Assembly (NCBI RefSeq): GCF_030555055.1
Contig: NZ_JAMOAO010000001.1
Coordinates: 6,076,001 to 6,140,000, forward strand
Reading direction: 5' to 3'
Source of the DNA: Nocardiopsis sp. YSL2
GTDB taxonomy: Bacteria; Actinomycetota; Actinomycetes; Streptosporangiales; Streptosporangiaceae
Length of the DNA stretch: 64,000 bases
Below the pieces are notes generated by a model that searched no databases, was not told where the DNA came from, and saw only the letters and a list, made by a program, of their open reading frames with translations. Position 1 is the stretch's first letter. Every line of letters begins with the position of its first letter. Position numbers and translations under genes: made by a program. Shown here piece after piece: positions 18,846 through 27,330 of this stretch.

Positions 18846-18879
18846 CGCCGTGCGGGCGGGCGCGCCCGCCCGCACGGCG
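18846..18879 (+). terminator. 34-bp perfect palindromic terminator
   Basis: Two 17-nt arms meet at 18862/18863 with no mismatch. The palindrome starts 7 bp after the stop codon of the secreted HNH gene. Confidence 0.65.
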
Positions 18880-19000
18880 TCCGCCCGAGCACTCCGGCCG
18901 GCGCCGCCGGAGACGCCTGGAGGCCCTCCGGTGACCGGCGAGGGGATCCACCCGCGTCGTTTCGGCGGCCACCGAACCGATCCGGCCGTAGCTTCGCTCC

Positions 19001-20209
19001 ATGAGCTCTCGCACAGTCCTGGTCTCCGGGCACGCCGACGTCCGCGCCGTCCTCGACGATCCCCGGTTCACCGTCCCGCCCGTCCACGACGCGGCACCCG
19101 CCTCGCCCTCGTCCCCTCCGGCGCAGTCGGAACGGGGCCTGGCGTGGCTGCGGAGCAGGGCTGTGCGCTTCAGCAACGGGGACGAGCACCTGCGGCGGCG
19201 CGCGGCGGCTCTCGACCTGCTGGCGGGACTCGCCCCGCCCGGCCTGCGTGCCGAGGCCGCCGAGCGCGCCCGTGCCCTCCTACCGGTCCGCCCTGGCCCC
19301 GCCGAGCGGCCGGAAGCCGTGAGCGACGCGGTGGTGTTCGCACCGGTCGCCGTCCCGCCCGTCCACGACGCGGCGCCGGCCTCTCCGCCCCCGTCGCGGC
19401 CGCGGCCCGGCCTGGCGTGGCTGCGGAGCACGGCCGTGCGCTTCAGCAACGGGGACCGGCACCTGCGGCGGCGCTCCGTGGTCCTCGACCTGTTGGCGGG
19501 GCTCGCCCCGCTCGAACTGCGCGCCGACGCCGCCGAACGCGCCCGGGCCCTCCTGTCGGCACGTCCTGGCTCCACCGAGCGTCCAGAAGCCGTGAGCGAC
19601 GCGGTGGTGTTCGCACCGGTCGCGGTCCTCGGCACCCGCCTGGGTATCGCCGCGCACGACCTGCCCACGGCGGTGGACGCGGTCCGGACGATCGCCGATG
19701 TCTACCTGGGCGGTGCCGACAACGACCGGCTCCCGCCCGCGGACGCGGCGGTGCGCCTGCTGTCCGGCCTCCTCGGCACCGACAGTGACGAGGAGCGGAC
19801 GGCTCAGCGCATCGTGCTGCTCGTGCAGTCCTGCGCGGCGACCGCCGCTCTGCTCCGCAGCGCGCTCGCCCTCGTCGAAGCGAACCGGCCCTCCTGGACC
19901 CGAACGCCTCCCGTGGCCGACCTCGTGGCCGAGACCCTGCGCTTCGACCCTCCGGCCCGCCGCATCCGGCGGGTGGCCTCGGTGGACGCGACCGTGACGG
20001 GCGAATCGATCCCCGCGGGCACCGAGGTCCTGCTCGACCTGGCGGCCGCCAACCGGGACCCCGCCGTCTTCACCGACCCCGACCGCTTCCTCCCCGGCCG
20101 CACCGATGCCCACCACCTCGCCTTCGGCCACGGCATCCGCCCCTGCCCGGGCTCCGACCACGCCACCGCCCTAGCCTGTGGCGTCCTCGACACCGCCCTC
20201 ACCGCATAG
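19001..20209 (+). CDS. Cytochrome P450-like protein with an internal tandem duplication
   Basis: 402 aa. The heme signature FGHGIRPCPG puts the thiolate Cys near residue 382, and the K-helix ExxR is ETLR in VAETLRFDPPARR. The oxygen-binding I-helix motif is degenerate (CAATAALL). Residues about 25-117 and 118-208 are two copies of the same block: VPPVHDAAPASP, GLAWLRS, VRFSNGD, HLRRR, then EAVSDAVVFAPVAV. Removing one copy leaves about 310 aa, similar to short actinobacterial P450-like proteins of this style. Whether the duplicated form folds and binds heme is uncertain. No ferredoxin gene is adjacent. Confidence 0.75.
   Translation: MSSRTVLVSGHADVRAVLDDPRFTVPPVHDAAPASPSSPPAQSERGLAWLRSRAVRFSNGDEHLRRRAAALDLLAGLAPPGLRAEAAERARALLPVRPGPAERPEAVSDAVVFAPVAVPPVHDAAPASPPPSRPRPGLAWLRSTAVRFSNGDRHLRRRSVVLDLLAGLAPLELRADAAERARALLSARPGSTERPEAVSDAVVFAPVAVLGTRLGIAAHDLPTAVDAVRTIADVYLGGADNDRLPPADAAVRLLSGLLGTDSDEERTAQRIVLLVQSCAATAALLRSALALVEANRPSWTRTPPVADLVAETLRFDPPARRIRRVASVDATVTGESIPAGTEVLLDLAAANRDPAVFTDPDRFLPGRTDAHHLAFGHGIRPCPGSDHATALACGVLDTALTA
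19073..19351 (+). repeat. In-gene tandem duplication, unit 1 (279 bp)
   Basis: Starts GTCCCGCCCGTCCACGACGC and is repeated directly at 19352. The repeat is in frame inside the P450-like gene. Units are similar but diverged, and the linker after the PAS motif differs in length by 2 codons. Confidence 0.8.
19352..19624 (+). repeat. In-gene tandem duplication, unit 2 (273 bp)
   Basis: Second copy of the segment beginning at 19073. Both copies end with the near-identical stretch encoding EAVSDAVVFAPVAV, which is the likely recombination junction. Confidence 0.8.
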
Positions 20210-20919
20210 GAGGAGCACCAGGAGACACCTGTTTCCAACAGGGGATCGCCTCGTGCCGAGTCCGCCGGAGGCCCTGGCGTGTGCCGGAATCGCCTCCCGC
20301 CACCCACGACGACCGGCCTACCGCTGAATCTGGAGCGGTGGTACCCGACCAGTGGGGCGCGGTTGCTGACAGCACAGGAGACGACCTGCTCGTGTCGCCG
20401 GCTGACCTCAGAGACCGCGACAGAGCCTGTCAGCACCGGCAGGGGCGACAGGTGGGCCGGAGGCCTGGTCCCGCCCGGGTCCCGCCCTGGGCTGCCGCGC
20501 TGGGGGCTCGGCCAGGTCACAGTGAACGCAGGGCCTTGACCTGCGGCCCTGTGGCGCACCCCGCAGAATTCGAATCTGCGAACGTCGAATTGAAAGCATC
20601 TGAATTACTCCAACTCAGGAGTATTCTTCGTGCACCCACGGGGCCTGACGGCCACGCTCCCGACGAAACCACGAAACCAAAGCACTCCCATGCTTGGTTC
20701 GGACTGAATTAACGGCATGACCTGCACACCCCCTCCTCGAAAGCCCGCCGAAACAACCACCGAGGACAAACACCACCCCCTTGCCATACATGAGCAACAA
20801 GAACCACAAAGAATCCATACACCCCTTGCTTAACAAAAGGGAGTATCAGGTTTTATTATCCGCACTCGGGTACAGTTGAGTTCATAAGCTCGTAGTGAAC
20901 ACAAGGGTTTGGAGGCCTG
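20210..20919. other. Gene-poor 710-bp region upstream of the KAS III cluster
   Basis: Base composition shifts: 20580-20910 is clearly AT-richer than its surroundings (for example TTTTATTATC near 20851-20860). It holds a tRNA 3'-end-like sequence (20552-20579, minus) and a 6-bp stem hairpin at 20228-20242. The open frames on the minus strand (60-73 codons) lack coding bias and ribosome sites. The promoter of the downstream cluster must be here, but I see no consensus pair. Confidence 0.5.
20552..20579 (-). other. tRNA 3'-end-like sequence, possible attachment-site relic
   Basis: On the minus strand: a 5-bp T-stem GCAGA, loop TTCGAAT, stem TCTGC, then a 7-nt acceptor strand GGGGTGC, discriminator G and CCA. 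Directly downstream (about 20530-20550) is a CAGGGCC/GGCCCTG hairpin, as after a real tRNA gene. No matching 5' acceptor (GCACCCC) or anticodon arm is found within 90 nt, so the gene is not intact. The acceptor resembles tRNA-Arg types. This is what remains at one end of an element integrated into a tRNA 3' end; that interpretation is inference. Confidence 0.4.
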
Positions 20920-21951
20920 TTGACTGTCGTCATTTCCGGAGTAGGCGGATATCTACCTAGAGAAGAAGTCTCAAATGCCCGGGTCGCCGAACGAGCGGGG
21001 GTCTCGACGGAATGGATCGGTGAGCGGACGGGAGTGCGGACCCGCAGGCGCGCGGCCGCGGACGAGGCCACCTCGGACCTGGCGGCGCGTGCGGCCGAGA
21101 AGGCGTTGGCCTCCGCTGGACTGCGGACGGAAGAAGTCGGACTCATCGTCAGCGCCACCTCCCTACCGGACGAACTCGGGCCCTCGGTGGCCTGCCGGAT
21201 CCAGGGACACCTCGGGGCGGCGAACGCGGTCGCGATGGACGTGGGGGCCGCGTGCAGCGGCTTCCTCTACGCGTTGGAGGTCGCACGGTGCTGGCTGCAC
21301 ACCAGGCCGGACGCCCTACCCGCCCTGGTGGTCGGAGCCGAGGTGTACTCGCGCTTCGTCGACCCCGCGGATCGGGCCACGGCCTGTCTCTTCGCGGACG
21401 GGGCCGGAGCCGTGGTCCTGACCGCGGGAGGCACGGAAGAGGGCCTCGCACCGATCCGCCTGGGAGCGGACGGACGGGGAGCCGATCTGGTCGGTGTGTT
21501 CTCCGGAGGCACCCGGCGCCCGGCATCAATGGAGACCGTCGGTTCCGGGGAACACACCATTCGCATGGACGGCCGGGCCATCAGCGAGTTCACGCTCCGG
21601 CAGTTCCCTCGCATGGTCCGGGAGTGCTTGGAGGACAACGGACTCTCCCTGGAGGACATCGCCTTGGTGGTGTCCCACCAGCCGAATCCGTTACTCCTCG
21701 TCCAAGCGGGTGAGCAGGCGGGGATCCCGCCGGAGAAGATCCATATCACCGGGGACCGCGTGGGCAACATCGGCGCAGGGTCGGTGCCCTTCGGTCTCGC
21801 CCACGCTGAGGCCACCGGACGCCTGCACCGGGGGGACCGTGTTCTGCTCCTGGCCTTCGGAGCCGGGATGACCTGGGGATGCGGCCTGCTGACCTGGACC
21901 GGGACGACACAGGGACAGCACAGCGACGATCCAGAGGGAGATCTCTCATGA
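20920..21951 (+). CDS. Beta-ketoacyl-ACP synthase III (KAS III-like)
   Basis: 343 aa from TTG 20920 with GGAGG 4 nt upstream. The catalytic triad is complete: Cys112 in GAACSGF, His253 in SHQPN and Asn283 in GNIGAGSVP. The glycine-rich GVGGYLPREEVSN start and ERTGVRTRR match FabH-type enzymes. It condenses an acyl-CoA starter with malonyl-ACP. No ACP, FabF or FabD is nearby, so it presumably borrows the ACP of primary metabolism. It is the first gene of a tightly packed cluster, and its stop overlaps the next ATG (ATGA). Confidence 0.88.
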   Translation: MTVVISGVGGYLPREEVSNARVAERAGVSTEWIGERTGVRTRRRAAADEATSDLAARAAEKALASAGLRTEEVGLIVSATSLPDELGPSVACRIQGHLGAANAVAMDVGAACSGFLYALEVARCWLHTRPDALPALVVGAEVYSRFVDPADRATACLFADGAGAVVLTAGGTEEGLAPIRLGADGRGADLVGVFSGGTRRPASMETVGSGEHTIRMDGRAISEFTLRQFPRMVRECLEDNGLSLEDIALVVSHQPNPLLLVQAGEQAGIPPEKIHITGDRVGNIGAGSVPFGLAHAEATGRLHRGDRVLLLAFGAGMTWGCGLLTWTGTTQGQHSDDPEGDLS

Positions 21952-22784
21952 GTGTCATGGACACATTCCGCCTCGACGGCGCCCGGGCCCTGGTCACAGG
22001 CGCCTCGCAGGGCATCGGCCGGGCCACCGCCCTCGCGCTGGCCGAAGCCGGAGCGCGTGTCGGGTTGTGCGCCCGCAATGCTCAAGCACTGGAGGACGTG
22101 GCGCGCGAGATCACCGACCTGGGCGGTGAGGCAGTCGCCGTACCCGGAGACCTGCGCGACCCGTCGACGGCCGCGCACGCGGTAGAGGAGACCGTCTCGG
22201 CCCTGGGAGGACTGGACCTGCTCGTGCACAACGCGGGCGGGCCCCTCACCGACCAGGAAGGGCGCATGGTCCTGAGCCCCGTCACGGAAACCTCCGACGA
22301 GGAGTGGCGACAGGTCATGGACCTCAACCTGTTGGCGGCGGTCCGGCTGTGCCGTGCGGCCCACACCCATCTGCGGCGCTCCGACCGTGCCGGCGTCCTG
22401 CTCATGTCGTCCGTGGCGGCGCTCGTGGCCGTGCCGGGCATGGAGTCCTACGGAGCGGTCAAGAGCGGCATACTCTCCTACACGCGCTCCCTGGCCGTGG
22501 CCTGGGCGGCGGACGGGATCCGCGTCAACGCGCTGTGCCCGGGGTGGGTACGAACCCAGCTCACCAGCCCGATCCACACGGCCGACGCCGCGGCCACAGC
22601 CGCCCTCACCAACGTGCCGATGCGCCGCTGGGGCGGCGTCGACGACGTCACCGGGCCCGCGGTCTTCCTCTGCTCCCCCGCCTCGTCCTTCGTCACCGGC
22701 CAGTACCTGGCGCCGGACGGGGGCCTGACGGCCTTTCCCGCCATGCCCCAGCCCGAGGCCCCGCAGGAGGACGCACATGGCTGA
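21948..22784 (+). CDS. SDR ketoreductase (FabG-like)
   Basis: 278 aa. The cofactor motif TGASQGIG is at about residues 17-24, HNAGG follows, and the catalytic YGAVK lies near residue 164. FabG-like length with a C-terminal YLAPDGGLTAF. It probably reduces the 3-ketoacyl product of the adjoining KAS III. Translation is coupled by a 4-bp overlap at the 5' end and an 8-bp overlap with the next gene. Confidence 0.85.
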   Translation: MSVMDTFRLDGARALVTGASQGIGRATALALAEAGARVGLCARNAQALEDVAREITDLGGEAVAVPGDLRDPSTAAHAVEETVSALGGLDLLVHNAGGPLTDQEGRMVLSPVTETSDEEWRQVMDLNLLAAVRLCRAAHTHLRRSDRAGVLLMSSVAALVAVPGMESYGAVKSGILSYTRSLAVAWAADGIRVNALCPGWVRTQLTSPIHTADAAATAALTNVPMRRWGGVDDVTGPAVFLCSPASSFVTGQYLAPDGGLTAFPAMPQPEAPQEDAHG

Positions 22785-23520
22785 CCCGACCTGGGTCGTC
22801 GGAGACGGCTTTCCCACGCCCCGCCTCCACCCAGAGATACGCACCTACCGAGACACCCTCCACGCGCTTCGCGCCGGCGACCTCCACGAGGGGCACCTGG
22901 TCCCCGCCCTCGGCGTCAACTCCCTGGACTGGGAATTCCTGGAACAGGCGGTCGCGGAGGCGGGACGATCCATGACGGTGTTCCTCGACGCTCCCCCGCC
23001 CGCGCCGCTTCCGCGCGCGGCGGTACTCAAGACCATCCAGGAGAACGTGGTCATCGCCCGGCCGCGCGTGGACGGGCACACGGTGGAATTCGACCTCGTC
23101 GTCGCCGACGGCAACGAGATCATGCACGACCACACCGCGGAGCGGCAGCACCTGCCGGGAATGCTGCTCATCGAAGCAGCCATCCAGGCCACGACGTGGG
23201 CGACCCGCGCGCTGTACCCGGCGGGAGAGGAGCGCCCTCTTCCCTATCCGGTGATGCACGCGTGCGCGTTCGACTTCACGAACTTCCTCTTCTGGCTGCC
23301 CGTCACACTCCGTGTCACTCTCGCACGCGACGGCGAACCGTCCACTGAGAAGCAGCCACTGCACTCAGAGGTCTCCTACCTGCAGCAGCGGCGAGTCGTC
23401 GCCAGAGGACGCTTCTCGTTCCAGGCCTTCGACCCTCCCACCATTCACGGCATCGAGCAGAAACAGGCACGGAAAGTGATCGAAGCCGTCGGTGGCGCAA
23501 GCCGGACGGCGCCCGACTAA
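22777..23520 (+). CDS. AfsA-related hotdog protein
   Basis: 247 aa; CAGGAGG precedes ATG 22777. From about residue 80 it reads VLKTIQENVVIARPRVDG, then HDHTAERQHLPGMLLIEAAIQ. This is the pattern of AfsA-type hotdog domains (HxHxxxxHLPGM, EA..Q). AfsA enzymes join a beta-ketoacyl group to dihydroxyacetone phosphate in gamma-butyrolactone synthesis and have two hotdog domains in about 300 aa. This one is shorter, and its first 75 residues are not clearly hotdog. A dehydratase or thioesterase role is the alternative. Confidence 0.7.
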   Translation: MADPTWVVGDGFPTPRLHPEIRTYRDTLHALRAGDLHEGHLVPALGVNSLDWEFLEQAVAEAGRSMTVFLDAPPPAPLPRAAVLKTIQENVVIARPRVDGHTVEFDLVVADGNEIMHDHTAERQHLPGMLLIEAAIQATTWATRALYPAGEERPLPYPVMHACAFDFTNFLFWLPVTLRVTLARDGEPSTEKQPLHSEVSYLQQRRVVARGRFSFQAFDPPTIHGIEQKQARKVIEAVGGASRTAPD

Positions 23521-23529
23521 GGAGGACAG

Positions 23530-25356
23530 ATGCCACGAACGGCCACCGAGACACGCGATCGCCTCCGAGCGCTCCTGTACCACGGGGAACAGGGCAACAC
23601 GCAGACGGCCCGCCTGTTCGAGCATCCGGTCTTCACTCCGGTCGACACCCCTTCCACCGAGGGATTCCACCAGCTGACCTACCAGCGCCTGCGCGTCCTC
23701 AACCAGCGCCTGGGCGGAGGCAGGAAGGCCCTGGACTCACCAGAGCGGCTCCTCGACGTACTCGGACACGCCGCGGTGATCGACCCCTCCCTCTTCCTGC
23801 GGGCGATGGTGCACTACGAGGTGTGCCTGAACGCGGCTCTCACGCTCGGCGACGACAACACCGAACTGCGCGGGGCCATCGACCGGCTCGACTCCCTGGC
23901 CGCCGTCGGAGGCGTCCTCATCACCGAGGTCGGGCGTGGCAACAGCCACGTCTCCGTGCGGACACGGGCCGAGTACGACCCGGGCCTTCCCGGGTTCAGG
24001 ATCACGACGCCCACGCCGGACGCCGCCAAGTTCATGGCCATGGTCGGTGCTCGCGGCCATGCCCAGACGGGCCTGGTGTACGCACGGCTGTGCACCGACG
24101 ACGGAGAACACGGGGTCTTCCCCTTCCTGGTCGACATCCGCGACCAGCACGGACCCCTCCCCGGCGTTCGCACGACACCTCTGCCCCACAGCAGGGTCTC
24201 GCCACTGGACCACTGCCTGGTGTCCTTCCAGGACGCACCCGTACCGTTCGGCCGCTGGCTGAGAGACGGCGCCGAGATCTCGCCCCGGGGACGCTTCAGC
24301 GAACCGGCCACGCACGCGAGCGACCGGCTCAGGCGTTCGCTCGCGGTCTCCTCCGCGGCCTCCGCGGCCGGAGCCACGGCCCTGGCCGCGGCGACCCGGG
24401 CCACCGCGAGCATCCTCTACCGGTACTCACGGCACAGGGTCACGACGAACACCCTGGCCGAGGACGCACCCGTGATCGACTACGGGATCCAGCAGGAGTC
24501 CGTGTACGGGGTGCTCGCCGCCGCCTACGCCACCACCTTCATGGTCCGCGCGGCCCGCGCGCACCCGCCTGGGGGCCACCGCGCCGAAAGCGGCCGAGAC
24601 GATGCCGGAACGGCCTGGTCACCCTGGTCCTCGGTGAGCCGCGAACTGTCCCTGGCCAAGACCGCGGCCACGGCGGAAGCGGAGAGAGCCTGCGCCGAGG
24701 CCCGGCGCCGCTGCGGCGCCCAGGGAACGCTGACCGTCAACAGGATCCCCTCCTATGAGGCCCTCACCCACGTCTACAACAGCGCGGGAGGGGAGAACCG
24801 GCTCATCCTCTTGGACGTGGGGCGCGAACTGGCCCTGGGCGGGGAAGAGGGCATGCCCTCCCCAGCGCCCCCTCCAGACCGGTCCCCCCGCGACCCGCGG
24901 ATGTGGTCGTACCTGTTCCGGGAGGACGAACGGCGCCTGCGCGGGCAGGCCCGCTCCGTCCTCGGCGACACCGCCGAGACGGCCGCCTCCCCACAGCGAT
25001 GGAACGAGAGCCTGTGGCTGCTGCTGGCGCTGGCTCGCGCGCACACGCGGCGGGTGACCTTCGAGACGTTCGACGCGGCCGTCGCCTCACTCGCGAACAC
25101 GCCCGCGGGCCGGGCCCTCGCACCGCTGTTCGGCCTGTGGTCGCTCGACGCCATCGGTGACCGTGCCGCCGATCACCTGGCCCACGGCAGCCTCACGCCG
25201 GAGGAACACCTCGGCATGCTCGATCTGCGCCGGTCCCTGCTGCGTGAGGTGGACGCGGAAGCACTCGTGGACGCGCTCGACCTCCCACCCGAACAGCTCG
25301 CGGCCCCGATCATGTTTCCCGATTATGCCCGACGGCTGGCAACGGGCGGCAGCTGA
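23530..25356 (+). CDS. Acyl-CoA oxidase-like flavoprotein
   Basis: 608 aa with AAGGAGG 4 nt before ATG. The layout follows acyl-CoA oxidases: a helical N-terminus; a beta domain with FMAMVGARGHAQTGLVYARL and PFLVDIRDQHGPLPGV; then helical flavin-binding parts containing YRYSRHRV; then a C-terminal ACOX domain (LWSLDAIGDRAADHL). It is longer than acyl-CoA dehydrogenases (about 380 aa). The reaction would be oxygen-dependent 2,3-desaturation of an acyl thioester. In actinomycetes a gene of this type (aco) makes the butenolide signal avenolide together with a P450; one lies 3.3 kb upstream here. Confidence 0.8.
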   Translation: MPRTATETRDRLRALLYHGEQGNTQTARLFEHPVFTPVDTPSTEGFHQLTYQRLRVLNQRLGGGRKALDSPERLLDVLGHAAVIDPSLFLRAMVHYEVCLNAALTLGDDNTELRGAIDRLDSLAAVGGVLITEVGRGNSHVSVRTRAEYDPGLPGFRITTPTPDAAKFMAMVGARGHAQTGLVYARLCTDDGEHGVFPFLVDIRDQHGPLPGVRTTPLPHSRVSPLDHCLVSFQDAPVPFGRWLRDGAEISPRGRFSEPATHASDRLRRSLAVSSAASAAGATALAAATRATASILYRYSRHRVTTNTLAEDAPVIDYGIQQESVYGVLAAAYATTFMVRAARAHPPGGHRAESGRDDAGTAWSPWSSVSRELSLAKTAATAEAERACAEARRRCGAQGTLTVNRIPSYEALTHVYNSAGGENRLILLDVGRELALGGEEGMPSPAPPPDRSPRDPRMWSYLFREDERRLRGQARSVLGDTAETAASPQRWNESLWLLLALARAHTRRVTFETFDAAVASLANTPAGRALAPLFGLWSLDAIGDRAADHLAHGSLTPEEHLGMLDLRRSLLREVDAEALVDALDLPPEQLAAPIMFPDYARRLATGGS

Positions 25357-25560
25357 GGGCAAGGCCCCGGACCCGCCCTGAAACGCCTTGCGCTTCTTCA
25401 GAGCCAACCCGGGGACCGGTTGCCGAGAATATCGAACGACCCCTGGGCAGCTGTGGCCCATCCGATGACCATGCCCATGAATCGCATGTTCTTCATTGAG
25501 CGATAAGACTCCACCCGTCGTTTTCATGTTCCATTTCTCGCTCAAAGGAAATTCTCTGAT

Positions 25561-26382
25561 ATGGACATCACCTCGCGAATCTGTGTCTCGCCTCCGTACC
25601 GAGCAGTGCACGGCGTCTCCTCCCCGGCGCCCGGGTGCGTCACCGCATCGTTCCTCCCGGAGTTCCCCGCCGAGTCCGAGGAACCGGTCTCGATCATCGA
25701 AGCGGCTCGGCACCTGCCCATCATGGGTCTGTGCGCGGCCGCCACGACGGCCGGCCCGGGCCGTCGTTATTACCTGGCGCGCAAAGCCAGGCTGCGTCGC
25801 CTGACCCCGCCGGCGCCGGGAGCGCCGTCGCAGGGTCTGCACGTGATGGCTCTCGGCGGGCTCAGCAGACCGGACTCGGCCTCGGCCGCCGCCTTCCTCT
25901 ACGACTCCGGTCACACGACCCTGTTCGACCTGCACTGCGACTACGTCGTCCTCGACGAGGGGAGCTTCGCCCGAACCTTCGAGCACCTGGCCGACCCCTC
26001 CGCCGACCAGAAGGCCTCCTCCCCCTACGGTTCTCCTCTGCGGCTGGACCATGTGTCGGTGTCCGGAACGATGGCACAGGCGGAAGTGAACCTGCGGGCC
26101 GATCAGTGTGCGGGTCATTTCGCCGGGTTTCCCGCTGTTCCACTCGCCTACCTGTTGACGGCTCTCGTCGATTTGTCCGAGCGCCTCGTGGAAGACCCGG
26201 AGAACACCGGTCCGCCGGTTCGGGTGGAACTCCTCCAGGCCCGGACACTGCTGGCTCCCGGGACGCCGGTCGTGCTGAGGGCCCGCCGGCAGAACGATCA
26301 CCGCGTGCTGGTGAGCGCGGGACACGGCGAAGACGAGACAGTCGTGGTCTCCATGGCCTTCGGCAGGCCACCGCAAAAGTGA
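25561..26382 (+). CDS. Double-hotdog protein (dehydratase/AfsA-like)
   Basis: 273 aa from ATG 25561. Two weak hotdog halves can be seen. The first contains EPVSIIEAARHLPIMGLCAAA; the second contains CAGHFAGFPAVPLAYLL (about residues 181-197), the HFxGxPxxP arrangement of FabZ-like and AfsA-like proteins. A 204-bp gap separates it from the oxidase, so it may have its own promoter. It probably binds the same acyl-ACP or acyl-CoA intermediates as its neighbours; catalysis is not certain. Confidence 0.65.
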   Translation: MDITSRICVSPPYRAVHGVSSPAPGCVTASFLPEFPAESEEPVSIIEAARHLPIMGLCAAATTAGPGRRYYLARKARLRRLTPPAPGAPSQGLHVMALGGLSRPDSASAAAFLYDSGHTTLFDLHCDYVVLDEGSFARTFEHLADPSADQKASSPYGSPLRLDHVSVSGTMAQAEVNLRADQCAGHFAGFPAVPLAYLLTALVDLSERLVEDPENTGPPVRVELLQARTLLAPGTPVVLRARRQNDHRVLVSAGHGEDETVVVSMAFGRPPQK

Positions 26383-26490
26383 GCCGGTCGCGCCGCGGGT
26401 GGCTTACCGGGCCGGTTTCCCGGCCTTTCCGAGGTGGCCGCCCGGCACCGAATCCTTACGGGTGGACGTGAACCGAACGAAGGAGAGTGA

Positions 26491-27330
26491 GTGGACATGG
26501 CCGCAACGGAAGCGAACGCGCCCCATCCCGAGGTAGGCATGCTGACGGGCAGGACCGCGCTGGTGGTCTCGGGCAGTCGGGGCATCGGTCTGTCGGTCGC
26601 GCAGACGCTCTCAGCGCGGGGAGCCGACGTGGCCATCACCGGGAGGAACGAGGACTCCCTCCGGCAGGCGTGCGGGCGGATCCGGGAGAGGACGGGCGGC
26701 AGAGTGATCGGGTTGCGAGCCCACAGCCGCAAGGAGCAGGAACGGGAGGCGGCGGTGGAAGAGACGCTGGACCGCTTCTCGCGTCTGGACATGCTCGTCT
26801 ACAACACCGGAATCAATCCGGCCGGCCATACTCCGGCGATCGAGCTGGACCCGGCCGTGGTCAGCCACATGTTCGATACCAACGTCCTCGGTGCCCTGGG
26901 CTACCTGAAGTCGGCGTGGCAGCGCTGGATGGGGGAGAACGGCGGATCCGTCGTGTTCGTTTCCACCGCGGCGGCCTCCGGGACCATCCGGCTCCCCGCC
27001 TACTCCGCGACCAAGGCCGCGCTCAACCAGCTGACGACGGACCTGGCCGAACAGCTCGCCCCTCGGGTGCGCGTGAACGCGGTGGCACCGGGATTCATCA
27101 GGACGGAGTTCGCGGACTCGATCATCCGCGTCCCCATCGAACAGGTGGAGCAGAGCTACCCCATGGGAAGGATGGGAGAGCCTCAAGACGTGGCTGAGGC
27201 GGCGGCCTTCCTCCTGTCGCCCCAGGCGTCCTGGATCACCGGGCTCACCATGAACGTGGACGGGGGACTGTCCGTGCGTCCGGTCCAGCACAACGTGGCG
27301 CACCCCGGCCCGGGGGAGCACATCCACTGA
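26491..27330 (+). CDS. SDR oxidoreductase (FabG-like), second in the cluster
   Basis: 279 aa from GTG 26491 with AAGGAG 5 nt upstream; ATG 26497 is possible. The cofactor loop reads VSGSRGIG, with Ser in place of the usual Thr. The catalytic pair is YSATK. The C-terminus NVDGGLSVRPV plus a histidine-containing tail is typical. It is not a close copy of the SDR at 21948, so the cluster encodes two distinct reductases. Confidence 0.82.
   Translation: MDMAATEANAPHPEVGMLTGRTALVVSGSRGIGLSVAQTLSARGADVAITGRNEDSLRQACGRIRERTGGRVIGLRAHSRKEQEREAAVEETLDRFSRLDMLVYNTGINPAGHTPAIELDPAVVSHMFDTNVLGALGYLKSAWQRWMGENGGSVVFVSTAAASGTIRLPAYSATKAALNQLTTDLAEQLAPRVRVNAVAPGFIRTEFADSIIRVPIEQVEQSYPMGRMGEPQDVAEAAAFLLSPQASWITGLTMNVDGGLSVRPVQHNVAHPGPGEHIH

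Noticed and set aside
20408..20599. 63-codon minus-strand open frame beginning over the tRNA-like sequence
   Set aside because: Its start (RRSQIRILRGAP) is the translation of a T-arm and acceptor strand, not a protein gene.
20605..20836. Two overlapping small open frames on the minus strand
   Set aside because: No ribosome site, no coding bias and no recognisable motif; they lie in the AT-richer stretch next to the tRNA-like relic.
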